A stretch of DNA of 25,652 nt from Clostridia bacterium. Its GTDB lineage: Bacteria > Bacillota > Clostridia > TANB77 > CAG-508. The stretch is from positions 1 to 25,652 of the forward strand of contig CAADYC010000010.1 in NCBI GenBank assembly GCA_900753165.1, given 5' to 3'. The notes under the pieces were generated by a model. The model was not told the DNA's origin. It made no database searches and saw nothing but the letters and a program-made list of their open reading frames with translations. Position 1 is the first letter of the stretch; the number at the start of each line of letters is the position of its first letter. The position numbers and the translations under genes were made by a program. Below, one piece after another: positions 1 to 6,950 of the stretch.

Positions 1-113
1 GATATTATAATACATTTAATTTAACAAATTATGATGCGACAGATAACTTAAAAGTACATTTATTTAAAGAAAATGGAGAAGAGATAATTATTGAATTAAC
101 AAAGGAGAAATAG
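1..113 (+). CDS. 3' end of an unknown protein (partial)
   Basis: The reading frame is open from the window edge to TAG at 111-113 and gives about 36 residues, ending in a charged beta-like stretch (KVHLFKENGEEIIIELTKEK). The start lies outside the window. There is no recognisable motif. Such a tail would fit the last strands of an extracytoplasmic domain, but that is a guess. A terminator hairpin follows 18 bases later, so this is probably the last gene of its transcript. Confidence 0.55.
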   Translation, partial: YYNTFNLTNYDATDNLKVHLFKENGEEIIIELTKEK

Positions 114-131
114 TTTTATAAAAAAATTTGG

Positions 132-164
132 AGCAGATAGTTGGTTGATAATTATCTGCTTTTA
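132..164 (+). terminator. Intrinsic terminator, copy 1 of a duplicated hairpin
   Basis: AGCAGATA (132-139) pairs with TATCTGCT (153-160), and the stem is extended by a G-T pair. It is followed by TTTAT. The surrounding 39 bases (131-169) recur at 631-669 with two differences. It terminates the partial gene ending at 113. Confidence 0.7.
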
Positions 165-204
165 TGATATAAAAAGACAAATAGTAATTTATAGGGGGAA
201 AATA

Positions 205-609
205 GTGGAATTTATTGAGTATGATAATAACAGTTTAATTAATTTTTATATAGAAAATGGATTAGAATTTGATGAAACCAAAAATTATTTTGGAACTAAT
301 GTAAAATCATTTGTTATAGTAGAAAACAAAAAAATAAAAGGAGCAGTATCTATTTCATTATATAAAGATAAGAACTTTATTGAAGCATTAGCGGTAGATG
401 AAAAATATAGACGTAAAGGTTATGGAAAAATATTATTAGAGAAAGCTATAAAAGAATTAGGAAAACCAGTATATACAATTTCAAAAGTAGATGAGTTTTA
501 TCTTAAAAATGGATTTGTTTATAATAATGCAGATCTAATAGATAAAGAATGTAAAACTTGTGAAGAATATAATGTTACTTGTTTCCCAAAAGTGGTAGTA
601 TATAAGTAG
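205..609 (+). CDS. GNAT family N-acetyltransferase
   Basis: This is a 134-residue acetyl-CoA-dependent N-acetyltransferase of the GNAT fold, probably cytosolic, with unknown acceptor. The acetyl-CoA loop is visible as YRRKGYGKILLEKA (R-x-x-G-x-G/A motif), preceded by the strand EALAVD. A C-terminal FYLKNGF resembles the usual GNAT beta-6/7 segment. I place the start at GTG 205, behind a strong AGGGGG at about 192-197. The longer in-frame start at 145 lies inside the upstream terminator hairpin and has no ribosome site. The gene is bracketed by two nearly identical terminators, so it is probably a single-gene transcript. Confidence 0.8.
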   Translation: MEFIEYDNNSLINFYIENGLEFDETKNYFGTNVKSFVIVENKKIKGAVSISLYKDKNFIEALAVDEKYRRKGYGKILLEKAIKELGKPVYTISKVDEFYLKNGFVYNNADLIDKECKTCEEYNVTCFPKVVVYK

Positions 610-631
610 TTATATAAATTACAAGTTATAG

Positions 632-664
632 AGCAGATAGTTAGTTGCTAATTATCTGCTTTTA
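632..664 (+). terminator. Intrinsic terminator, copy 2 of a duplicated hairpin
   Basis: AGCAGATAGTTAG (632-644) pairs with CTAATTATCTGCT (648-660), giving a 13-bp stem with one G-T pair and a TTG loop, followed by TTTAT. It matches copy 1 at 37 of 39 positions over 631-669. Confidence 0.75.
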
Positions 665-708
665 TGATAATATATGTAAAAATATAAAATGATGGGAGAT
701 AGAAGGAA

Positions 709-1281
709 ATGGAAGATTTAAATACAGAAATTTTAGAATTGAATACAGAAGAAGATTTTAAAAAAGTAGTACAATTATTAATTCCAATAAAGGAATTTGT
801 TGAGGAAAAACATAAAAATAAAATGTATGACGATTGGAATGAATATGAACATAACCTACATTGGTTAAGTGAGAGTAAAAAAAATTTTTTATATAATAAT
901 AAGTTATATGTATATATATTAAAAGATAAAAATAAAATTATTGGAATTAATTTTGTTTCACTTGGTGAAAATATAATAAAAAAATTTAAAAAAGATAATA
1001 ATTTAGAGAAAGAAAACGAAAATAATAATAAAGCCGGTATATTGAGTGCTTTTCATATATTAAAAAAATATCGAAATAAAGGAATTGGATTTAAATGGCT
1101 AAATCAAGAAGTTTTCAGAGATTTGAAAACTAAAGGTATAGAAATAATTTATATAAAATCAAGTCATAATAAAGCATTAAATCTTTATGATAAATTAGGT
1201 GAAAGAGTAGGAAACTATATAGGAATTAGTGATAATCATTTATACCAAAGATTAGGATATATATTTAAAATTAAAATATAG
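709..1281 (+). CDS. GNAT family N-acetyltransferase
   Basis: This 190-residue protein has a GNAT core in its C-terminal half. The acetyl-CoA binding segment is KKYRNKGIGFKWLNQEVF (R-N-K-G-I-G), followed by the strand IEIIYIKSS and NKALNLYDKLGE, a standard GNAT ending (N-x-x-x-x-x-L-Y-x-K-x-G). The N-terminal half is charged and helical. The acceptor is unknown. It starts at ATG 709 behind a purine-rich GGGAGATAGAAGGA. It belongs to the same class as the upstream gene but is not a close copy, and it is separated from it by a terminator. Confidence 0.78.
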   Translation: MEDLNTEILELNTEEDFKKVVQLLIPIKEFVEEKHKNKMYDDWNEYEHNLHWLSESKKNFLYNNKLYVYILKDKNKIIGINFVSLGENIIKKFKKDNNLEKENENNNKAGILSAFHILKKYRNKGIGFKWLNQEVFRDLKTKGIEIIYIKSSHNKALNLYDKLGERVGNYIGISDNHLYQRLGYIFKIKI

Positions 1282-1352
1282 TACATAACAAGAATGTTTA
1301 TCTGAACGATAACTTATAATTTTGATAATAAAGAAAAAGGAGATTATGTATT

Positions 1353-1871
1353 ATGAAAAGAGAAAGATATTCAATAATTTATAGTAGTAAAACAGGAAAT
1401 ACAAAAAAACTTGCAGAGGCAATCTATAATACTTTACCTCAAAATAAGTGTGATTATTATGGTACAGTGGACAAAATTGATGATGTATTAAGTAATGTAA
1501 TTTATATTGGCTTTTGGACAGAAAAAGGAAATGCTGATCATCTAACAATAGATTTTTTAAATAAATTAAGAAACAAAAAAATATTTTTATTTGGGACAGC
1601 AGGATATGGCGAAAGTGAAAAATATTTTGAGGGTATTATTAATAATGTAAAAAAGAATATTGATAGTAGCAATACAATAATAGGTTCTTTTATGTGTCAA
1701 GGTAAAATGCCATTATCAGTTAGAGAAAGATATGAAAAAATGAGAGAACAAAATAATATTTCACTTAACATTGATAAATTAATTGCTAACTTTGATAAAG
1801 CATTATTACATCCAAATACAGATGATTTAAAAACATTAGAACAAATTGTAATATTATACGAGGAGGAATAA
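1353..1871 (+). CDS. Flavodoxin family protein
   Basis: This 172-residue protein has a flavodoxin fold and should bind FMN and carry electrons to a partner reductase in the cytosol. The phosphate-binding loop is SSKTGNTKKL near residues 11-20 (T14-G-N-T17), followed by helix alpha-1. The segment IFLFGTAGYGESEKYFE (about 77-93) is the 50s-80s flavin-contact region. The later stretch FMCQGKMPLSVRERYEKM is typical of a clostridial flavodoxin subgroup that I associate, from memory, with the BilS partner of bilirubin reductase; the BilR reductase is not in this window. It starts at ATG 1353 after AAAGGAG. Its last codons contain the SD of the next gene. Confidence 0.85.
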   Translation: MKRERYSIIYSSKTGNTKKLAEAIYNTLPQNKCDYYGTVDKIDDVLSNVIYIGFWTEKGNADHLTIDFLNKLRNKKIFLFGTAGYGESEKYFEGIINNVKKNIDSSNTIIGSFMCQGKMPLSVRERYEKMREQNNISLNIDKLIANFDKALLHPNTDDLKTLEQIVILYEEE

Positions 1872-1873
1872 AA

Positions 1874-2604
1874 ATGTCAGATATTAGTGTATTTGGAGAT
1901 TCTGTTTTAAAAGGAGTTATATACGAAAATAATATTTATAAAGTATCTCAAAATAGATTTTCTAATATATGTGAGGATATATTAGGAGTGTCAATAGAAA
2001 ACAAAGCAAAATCTGGAGTACAATAAGTATTGGAAAAAATATAATATTTAAAAATATCGAGTTGATTAAGGAAACAAAAAGTAAATATGTTATAATGGAA
2101 TTTTGGGGAAATGACTGTGATTATAATTGGAGAGAAATATCAGAAAATCCAGACAAAGAACATTATTCTAAAAGTTCAATAACACAGTTCATTGAAATAT
2201 ATTCGTATCTTATAGATGAATTAAAAAGAATAGGAAAAGAACCTGTATTATTATCATTACCACCAATAGATTCAACTAAATATTTTGATTATATAAGTAA
2301 AAAATTAAATGCTGATAATATATTAAAATGGATGGAAGGAAATAAACAATTTCTTACTAATTGGCATGAAAGATATAATATAGAGGTTTTTAAATTGGCA
2401 ATAAATAAAGATATTCCAATAATAGACATAACCTCAAAATTTTTAGAAATAAAAAATTATTCAAATCTACTATGTGATGATGGAATACACCCAAATGAAA
2501 AAGGACACAAAATTATTGCAGAAGCTATAAAGGAACATATAAAAAAAAGAAAAAACATTTGCCAAATGAATTATCAGGTGTGCAACAGCAAAAAGTTGCA
2601 ATAG
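1874..2604 (+). pseudogene. SGNH/GDSL hydrolase, frameshifted, fused 3' junction
   Basis: This encodes a lipase/esterase-like SGNH hydrolase. It starts at ATG 1874 behind GAGGAGG, two bases after the flavodoxin. Block I is seen as FGDS (residues 7-10, nucleophile Ser10). The frame stops at TAA 2024, just after KSGVQ. In the +1-shifted frame the protein continues as ISIGKNIIFKNIELI, then block III GNDCDYNW and block V DGIHPNEKGH with the catalytic Asp and His. One missing base near 2021-2022 (GTACAATA for GTAACAATA) explains the break. The true product should end near 2550; the last codons to 2604 read into an ABC ATPase fragment in the wrong frame. Confidence 0.8.
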
Positions 2605-2810
2605 GAAGAGCATTAATGATAAATCCAACAATAATTTTAGTAGATGAACCAACAGGAAATTTAGACTCAAAATCGAGTGAGGAAATTATGCAGGTTTTAA
2701 AAAAGGCAAATAAAGACTATAAGCAAACTATTATTATGATTACACATAATTTAGAAATAGCCAAATTGGCAGATAAAATTATAAAAATAGAGGATCGAAA
2801 GATAATATAA
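2556..2810 (+). pseudogene. ABC transporter ATPase, C-terminal fragment
   Basis: Only the 3' part of an ATP-binding subunit remains. It begins at the signature loop LPNELSGVQQQ (the second glycine of LSGGQ is Val), then KVAIGRALMINP, Walker B with catalytic Glu (IILVDEPTGNLDS) and the switch His (MITHN). Walker A and the first half are absent. The family resembles MacB/LolD-like peptide or antibiotic exporters. The join with the SGNH gene falls in an A-rich tract at about 2540-2555, so a deletion probably removed the 5' half. LytTR units often sit beside ABC exporters, so this may be a relic of the neighbouring regulator's partner. Confidence 0.85.
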
Positions 2811-2850
2811 AACCAATTATCTTAAAAATCAACCGTTTATCATTTAAGTA
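2811..2850 (+). promoter_or_regulatory. Putative LytTR operator: two direct repeats, 20-bp period
   Basis: AACCAATTATC at 2811-2821 recurs as AACCGTTTATC at 2831-2841, exactly 20 bases later (two helical turns). The following bases are also partly conserved. The second copy resembles the LytTR half-site pattern ACMGTTNAK. The pair sits directly upstream of the -35 box of the LytTR gene. The role as an operator is inferred. Confidence 0.5.
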
Positions 2851-2879
2851 TTGATATAAAAAATTTTTAGATATATAAT
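2851..2879 (+). promoter_or_regulatory. Sigma-A-type promoter of the LytTR operon
   Basis: TTGATA (2851-2856), a 17-base spacer and TATAAT (2874-2879), 23 bases before the LytTR start codon. Its -35 box abuts the direct repeats at 2811-2850. Confidence 0.7.
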
Positions 2880-2901
2880 TCAAACATGGAGAAAGGAAAA
2901 A

Positions 2902-3360
2902 ATGGGAATAAGAATATCGGAAAAAATAAATACAAATATTAAGAGCAATGAGATAAATATTATAATTGAAGCAAATTCAAAAAATAAAGAAACAGAAAAA
3001 ATTTTTGATTATATAGCTAATTACAAAATAAACAAGGTTATAGTTACAGAATACTATAAATCGTTTTATATAGATTATAAAAATATTATTCTATTTTATA
3101 GTAATGGAAAAAATAATTACTGTAAAACAGTTGATAATAAAACATACAAAATAAGAAGTAAATTATATGAAATAGAAGACATAGATGATAGTTTTATTAG
3201 AATATCGAAAAAATGTATAGTTAATGTCAATTTTGTAAAATGTTTTGATATGGGAGAAACAGGAAAGATAATAGTAAAGTTATATGATGATACAGAAGAA
3301 AAAGTTTCGAGAAGAAGGATTAAGGATGTATTAAAATTTTTGGAGGATAAGAGTTTGTAA
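2902..3360 (+). CDS. LytTR family DNA-binding regulator
   Basis: This 152-residue transcription regulator has no receiver domain. The N-terminal half (1-50) is a small alpha/beta segment. Residues about 55-150 form a LytTR DNA-binding domain, with the family pattern FIRISKKCIVNVNFVKCF followed by GKIIVKLYDDTEEKVSRRR (the basic tip). It is followed one base later by a small membrane protein gene, the layout of LytTR regulatory systems in which a membrane partner restrains the regulator (known for HdrRM and BrsRM of streptococci). It starts at ATG 2902 behind GGAGAAAGGA. Autoregulation is likely, given the repeats upstream of its promoter. Confidence 0.88.
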   Translation: MGIRISEKINTNIKSNEINIIIEANSKNKETEKIFDYIANYKINKVIVTEYYKSFYIDYKNIILFYSNGKNNYCKTVDNKTYKIRSKLYEIEDIDDSFIRISKKCIVNVNFVKCFDMGETGKIIVKLYDDTEEKVSRRRIKDVLKFLEDKSL

Positions 3361-3361
3361 T

Positions 3362-3643
3362 ATGAAAAAAAGAATTTTTAATGTTATAGTATTTTTTATA
3401 ATAAATTATTTTATATTTAATTGCATATTTAGTTTAACAGAAATGATTATTCTAAAAATATGTGAATATAATACTAGTTTTTTGAATCTGTTTATAGAAT
3501 CTATTAAAAATAATTTATTGTTCTTCACAATTATATATGTTATTATTTCTATTATTATGTACTTGAAGACAAAAAATACAATAAAAAAACTTAATGAACA
3601 ATTGAGAAAATCAAGAGAGAGGGGGAAAACAAATGAAGAATAG
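3362..3643 (+). CDS. Small membrane protein, LytTR partner (DUF3021-like)
   Basis: This 93-residue protein has two predicted membrane helices (about 6-26 and 50-67) and a charged C-terminal tail (KKLNEQLRKSRERGKTNEE). The start ATG lies one base after the LytTR stop codon, so the two are translationally coupled. Position and topology fit the inhibitory membrane partner of LytTR regulatory systems. DUF3021 proteins are usually longer with four helices, so this may be a shortened or different family. Confidence 0.65.
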   Translation: MKKRIFNVIVFFIINYFIFNCIFSLTEMIILKICEYNTSFLNLFIESIKNNLLFFTIIYVIISIIMYLKTKNTIKKLNEQLRKSRERGKTNEE

Positions 3644-3875
3644 AAAGAACGTAATAATCGTAATTGCTATAATTGTTATAGTTGCAATTGGATTTGGAAT
3701 CTTTAAAATATCAACATCATATCTATTTAATGAAAATGGAAAAATTGAAGATGGACATGCACAATTAATAAATCATATAAAAAGTATAGAAAATGATGTT
3801 GAAAGAAAAAATCAAATAGATTATAGTTTAAGCCAAAATTTAATAAATCAAACAGAAGCAAAAGAATTATATTAA
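3633..3875 (+). CDS. Small membrane-anchored protein, unknown function
   Basis: This 80-residue protein has an N-terminal basic segment, one hydrophobic helix (about 6-26) and a short hydrophilic outer part rich in Glu, Asn and Gln. It starts at ATG 3633 behind GAGAGGGGGA and overlaps the previous gene by 11 bases, so it belongs to the LytTR operon. It could be the regulated output or an accessory sensor. No motif was recognised. Confidence 0.6.
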   Translation: MKNRKNVIIVIAIIVIVAIGFGIFKISTSYLFNENGKIEDGHAQLINHIKSIENDVERKNQIDYSLSQNLINQTEAKELY

Positions 3876-3907
3876 TAAATTTAAGCTATCAAAAAGCGAT
3901 AATTTGT

Positions 3908-3937
3908 TTGACAAAAGTAATAAAAAATTAGTATAAT
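3908..3937 (+). promoter_or_regulatory. Strong sigma-A-type promoter for a short RNA or leader
   Basis: TTGACA (3908-3913), an 18-base spacer and TATAAT (3932-3937). Both boxes are perfect matches to consensus, which makes this the best promoter in the window. Transcription would start near 3944, almost 240 bases before the next gene. Confidence 0.75.
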
Positions 3938-3943
3938 GAATAT

Positions 3944-4045
3944 ACTAAAGGAAGTAATATTGCAAAATATTATGAAAAGGAAATCCCTAGCCTAAAGTAG
4001 GGTATAAAAAGAGCAAAGGTGAAAACCTTTGCTCGAAATTATTTT
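3944..4045 (+). ncRNA. Putative structured leader or small RNA with three hairpins
   Basis: Downstream of the consensus promoter lie three consecutive hairpins. The first is TAATATT-GCAA-AATATTA (3955-3972), with a GNRA loop. The second is CCCTA-GCCTAAAG-TAGGG (3985-4002). The third is the terminator-like GAGCAAAGGT-GAAA-ACCTTTGCTC (4011-4034), also with a GNRA loop. A seven-codon open frame (ATG at 3972, MKRKSLA, stop TAA 3993-3995) starts at the foot of hairpin 1; the purine-rich AAAGGAAG lies 5' of that hairpin. This could be an attenuating leader for the operon beginning at 4182 or an independent small RNA. I could not match it to a known riboswitch class. Confidence 0.5.
4011..4045 (+). 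terminator. Terminator-like hairpin (possible attenuator)
   Basis: A perfect 10-bp stem GAGCAAAGGT/ACCTTTGCTC closes a GAAA tetraloop (4011-4034). It is followed by the interrupted T-rich GAAATTATTTT rather than a clean U run, so termination may be partial. Confidence 0.6.
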
Positions 4046-4181
4046 AAGAAGAAATGTTTTGAATAACTTAAGACTTTACAAGATAGATATTAATTTTATT
4101 AGTTTGATTTATTGTAATAATATTGTATTTATGATAAGATAAAACAAAATTAAGAAATACAGAAATATTAAGAGGTAAAAG

Positions 4182-5371
4182 ATGAACATAGGAATAGATA
4201 TAGATAATGTAATATCAAATTTTGATGAAGTATTAAAAAAAAAATTTTTAATACATGACAAAGAACTAAGAAATACAGGAATAATTAACCCAGAAGCATA
4301 TATGACAAAAGGAATGTTTGACTGGACTGATGATGAAATATGGACATTTTATTTAGAAAATATAGGAAGAATAACTCCTAGTCTAGATGTAATTGAAGGT
4401 GCGAAAGAATATATTGAAAAACTAAAAAATGATGGACATATAATAGTAATTATTACAGGTAGAGATAATGGAGAATATAAAGATCCATATACTATGACAA
4501 AAAAATGGCTAAAAGAAAAAGGAATAGTATATGATAAATTAATATTCACAAACGGATATAAAAATGGAAAACAAGGTAAGGCAGAAAAATGTTTAGAAAA
4601 TGACATTGATGTAATGATAGATGATTCAGCCAGAATTTGTAGAGAATGTTTTCAAAAAAATATTACTACACTTATAAAGGATAAGCCTTCTAATAGAGAT
4701 GAAACAGAAATAGCAAGAGTTCATAATTGGAAAGAAATTTATGAATTTATTACAAATTATAAAAAAGAAAAAGTAAATGTAATATTAGACACAGACACAT
4801 ATAATGAATGTGATGACCAATTTGCACTAGCATATTTATTGAAAAATCAAGATAAACTAACATTGCATTAGCGATAAAAAAAGAACCTAAAATAATTGGT
4901 AAAATAGAAATTATATGGCTAGGTGGAAATGAATTAGGATATAAAGATAATTTGGAATATAATTTCAGACAAGATGTAGAGGCTGTTAAAATTGTATTAG
5001 AATCACAAGTTAAATTAACTATACTACCTTGCAAAAATATAGTGTCTAATTTAAGAATTGATATTAATACTTTAAAAGAAAATATAGGAAATAAATCAGA
5101 GTTATGTGATTACTTAATAAAAAGATTTTATAATGATGGATACCATGGGACTCAAGAATCAAGAGTTATTTGGGATATTTCAGTTATTGCATATATGATA
5201 GATAAAAATTGGTTTGAAACTAAAGAAATAAGTTCTCCAAATATAAGAGAAAATACTTCTTATGAAATGACTGAAAATAGGCATAATGTAACATTTGTAA
5301 CAAAATTGAATAGAGAGAAAATATACGAAGATTTATTTAATAAATTAGGAGCAAGAAATGAAGTACAATGA
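4182..5371 (+). pseudogene. HAD 5'-nucleotidase-like + nucleoside hydrolase, broken
   Basis: Residues 1-195 form a HAD phosphatase of the deoxyribonucleotidase (NT5C-like) type, with nucleophile motif GIDIDN (D6, D8), ITGRD and VMIDDSA. It runs without a stop into the N-terminus of a nucleoside hydrolase, NVILDTDTYNECDDQFAL, whose Asp cluster binds calcium. The frame ends at TAG 4869-4871. The remainder resumes in another frame as ALAIKKEPKIIGKIEIIWLGG ... EYNFRQD and runs to TGA 5369. Roughly 70-100 residues of the hydrolase middle are missing near 4862. Together the two activities would turn a nucleotide into a nucleoside and then into free base plus sugar. It starts at ATG 4182 behind AAGAGGT. 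Confidence 0.8.
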
Positions 5372-5820
5372 AATGAAACAAGCTATGAAACTATTAAGTA
5401 AAGAATGGAATTTAGGAAAAAAAGAAGCATGAGTAGACAATGATATTTGTGCTTGGATATATTTATTTGATGTTTTACAAGAAAGTGAAAAAATAATAAA
5501 ATATAAAGATGGAAGCAAACTTATAGGATTTTGTGGTTACTCAAAAGAATGTTCAAACAAACATAAATTATCTAAAAAGTTTTATGGTTTTGTAAAAAAT
5601 AGATTATATAAAAGCAAAAGTATAAAGAATTTAAAAGCATTTAAAGAGTATGAAAATAATGATAATTACATTCCAGAAGAACTTAAAAATCACTTTGATG
5701 GAGAGGTTTCAATATTAATAGTAGATGAAGATTATAGAGGAAAGAAAATAGGAAAAAAATTTTATTAGATGTATTTGAGCTTGCCAAAAAAGATAATATG
5801 AAAAATATTCAGAAATTAAC
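5358..5820 (+). pseudogene. GNAT acetyltransferase, nonsense + frameshift
   Basis: It starts at ATG 5358 (SD TTAGGAG), inside the end of the nucleoside hydrolase. The frame meets TGA at 5430-5432, in a context (KKEA-stop-VDNDICAWIYLF) where Trp would fit. It then reads on through SKLIGFCGYSK and the acetyl-CoA motif VSILIVDEDYRGKKIGKK. Just after an A7 run at 5753-5759 the frame is lost. The +1-shifted continuation (LLDVFELAKKDNMKNIQ) is clearly the rest of the GNAT helix and strand. After about 5815 the sequence no longer resembles GNAT. The gene therefore has three lesions: a stop, a one-base deletion and a lost C-terminus. Confidence 0.78.
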
Positions 5821-6262
5821 TTTTGACGATGAACAAATAAATATTCAAAAACGAAGGGCAAAAGAATGTTTAAAAAATGATATTATATATAAAAAATATG
5901 ATGAAATTAGAATTTCACAGATGTTATGGGGAACATATTTTATAAATAATAGATTAATTGAACTTGGAAGATTACAATTTGAACTAATTAATGATAACCA
6001 GGTTAAAATAAGTCAAGAAATTGCTCAAATGTTAGACAAAAATTCTAATATAGTAAAATTCCAAGAGTTATTTGGTATAAAACAAGATAAAAATGGAATA
6101 GATGATATATTAAATTTTGTATTTAATATAAGAGAATGTGATGATTATACTAATCTATCAGAAGAAACATCACTTCAAAGAAAAATAAAAGCATTTTTAA
6201 TTAATGGTGGAATAATATACAACGGATATGGAGAAATAAAAAATGAAGAAATTATTAGTTAG
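5798..6262 (+). pseudogene. GNAT_C-type acyltransferase fragment
   Basis: The frame opens inside the GNAT relic and has no ribosome site of its own. From about residue 20 it resembles the C-terminal half of acyltransferases with the GNAT_C (PF18164) fold: MLWGTYFINNRLIELGRLQFEL is the diagnostic stretch, and NSNIVKFQELFGI and SLQRKIKAFLINGGI follow. The segment normally between them appears to be missing (the join falls near QVKI-SQEI, about 6015), and the N-terminal domain is absent. This looks like two in-frame or near in-frame deletions joining neighbouring genes. The 3' end overlaps the next gene by 20 bases and carries its SD. Confidence 0.6.
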
Positions 6263-6944
6263 TGATTATGATCAAACATTTTATTTAAATGATGAAGATA
6301 TAGAAAAAAATAAAATCGCAGTAAAAGAATTTAGAAATAAAGGTAACATATTTGTTATAGCAACAGGTAGAAGTTATGGCGATTTTATGAAAAAGAAAGA
6401 ACAATATAATATTGAATATGACTATGTTATTATAAATCATGGAGCAACAATTTTAGATAAAGAAGATAATATTATTTTTGAAACTATAATGCCAAACGAG
6501 ATTTTAGATAGTCTAAAATCAGATTTACATATAGAAAATACAGAAAGACATTTTTGTTGTAGTTTGCTAGAAAGTAGAGTTGAATTTGAACATAAGAATT
6601 TAACTAAAGTTCATGTTAAATATAATGATTTAGAATATTCAAATGAAATTCAGAAAAATTTAGAAGAAAAATATGGAGATGTTTTGAATATTTATTATGT
6701 TAGTGGTAATTCAATAGAAATAATATCAAAAAATACAAATAAATCTAAATCAATAAAATTATTATCAGAAAAAATTGAAATCAAGCAAGAAGATATTTAT
6801 ACAATAGGAGATGGCTATAGTGATATTGAAATGATAAAAGATTATAATGGATATGCTATGAATGAATCTGTTCAAGAATTAAAGAATGTTGCTATAGAAG
6901 AAATTAATAATGTAAGTGAATTAATAGAAAAAATAGAAGGATAA
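6243..6944 (+). CDS. HAD superfamily hydrolase, Cof-like (subfamily IIB)
   Basis: This 233-residue phosphatase is probably cytosolic and active on a sugar phosphate or nucleotide. Motif I is LVSDYDQTFY (D8, D10; Gln replaces the common Gly of DxDGT), motif II VIATGRS, and motif IV GDGYSDIEMI with the metal-binding Asp residues. The central part (about 85-180) is the C2-type cap. Near the end NESVQELKNVA matches the usual Cof ending. It starts at ATG 6243 behind TGGAGAAA, overlapping the preceding relic. Substrates of this class are not predictable from sequence. Confidence 0.85.
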   Translation: MKKLLVSDYDQTFYLNDEDIEKNKIAVKEFRNKGNIFVIATGRSYGDFMKKKEQYNIEYDYVIINHGATILDKEDNIIFETIMPNEILDSLKSDLHIENTERHFCCSLLESRVEFEHKNLTKVHVKYNDLEYSNEIQKNLEEKYGDVLNIYYVSGNSIEIISKNTNKSKSIKLLSEKIEIKQEDIYTIGDGYSDIEMIKDYNGYAMNESVQELKNVAIEEINNVSELIEKIEG

Positions 6945-6950
6945 ATAACA

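Noticed and set aside
145..204. Upstream ATG start for the first GNAT gene
   Set aside because: It lies inside the terminator hairpin and has no SD; GTG 205 has a strong AGGGGG.
3980..4010. preQ1-type riboswitch in the leader before 4182
   Set aside because: A short stem with an A-rich tail is suggestive, but the loop sequence does not match the class and the tail cannot form the expected pseudoknot.
4349..4606. Minus-strand open frames opposite the HAD and other plus-strand genes (also 7385-7807, 8999-9337, 21739-22056)
   Set aside because: They mirror real genes in another frame, are low-complexity and hydrophobic, and lack SD sequences.
5430..5432. UGA reassigned to Trp (code 4)
   Set aside because: TGG encodes Trp throughout, and only two suspicious TGA codons occur; a code-4 AT-rich genome would use TGA heavily.
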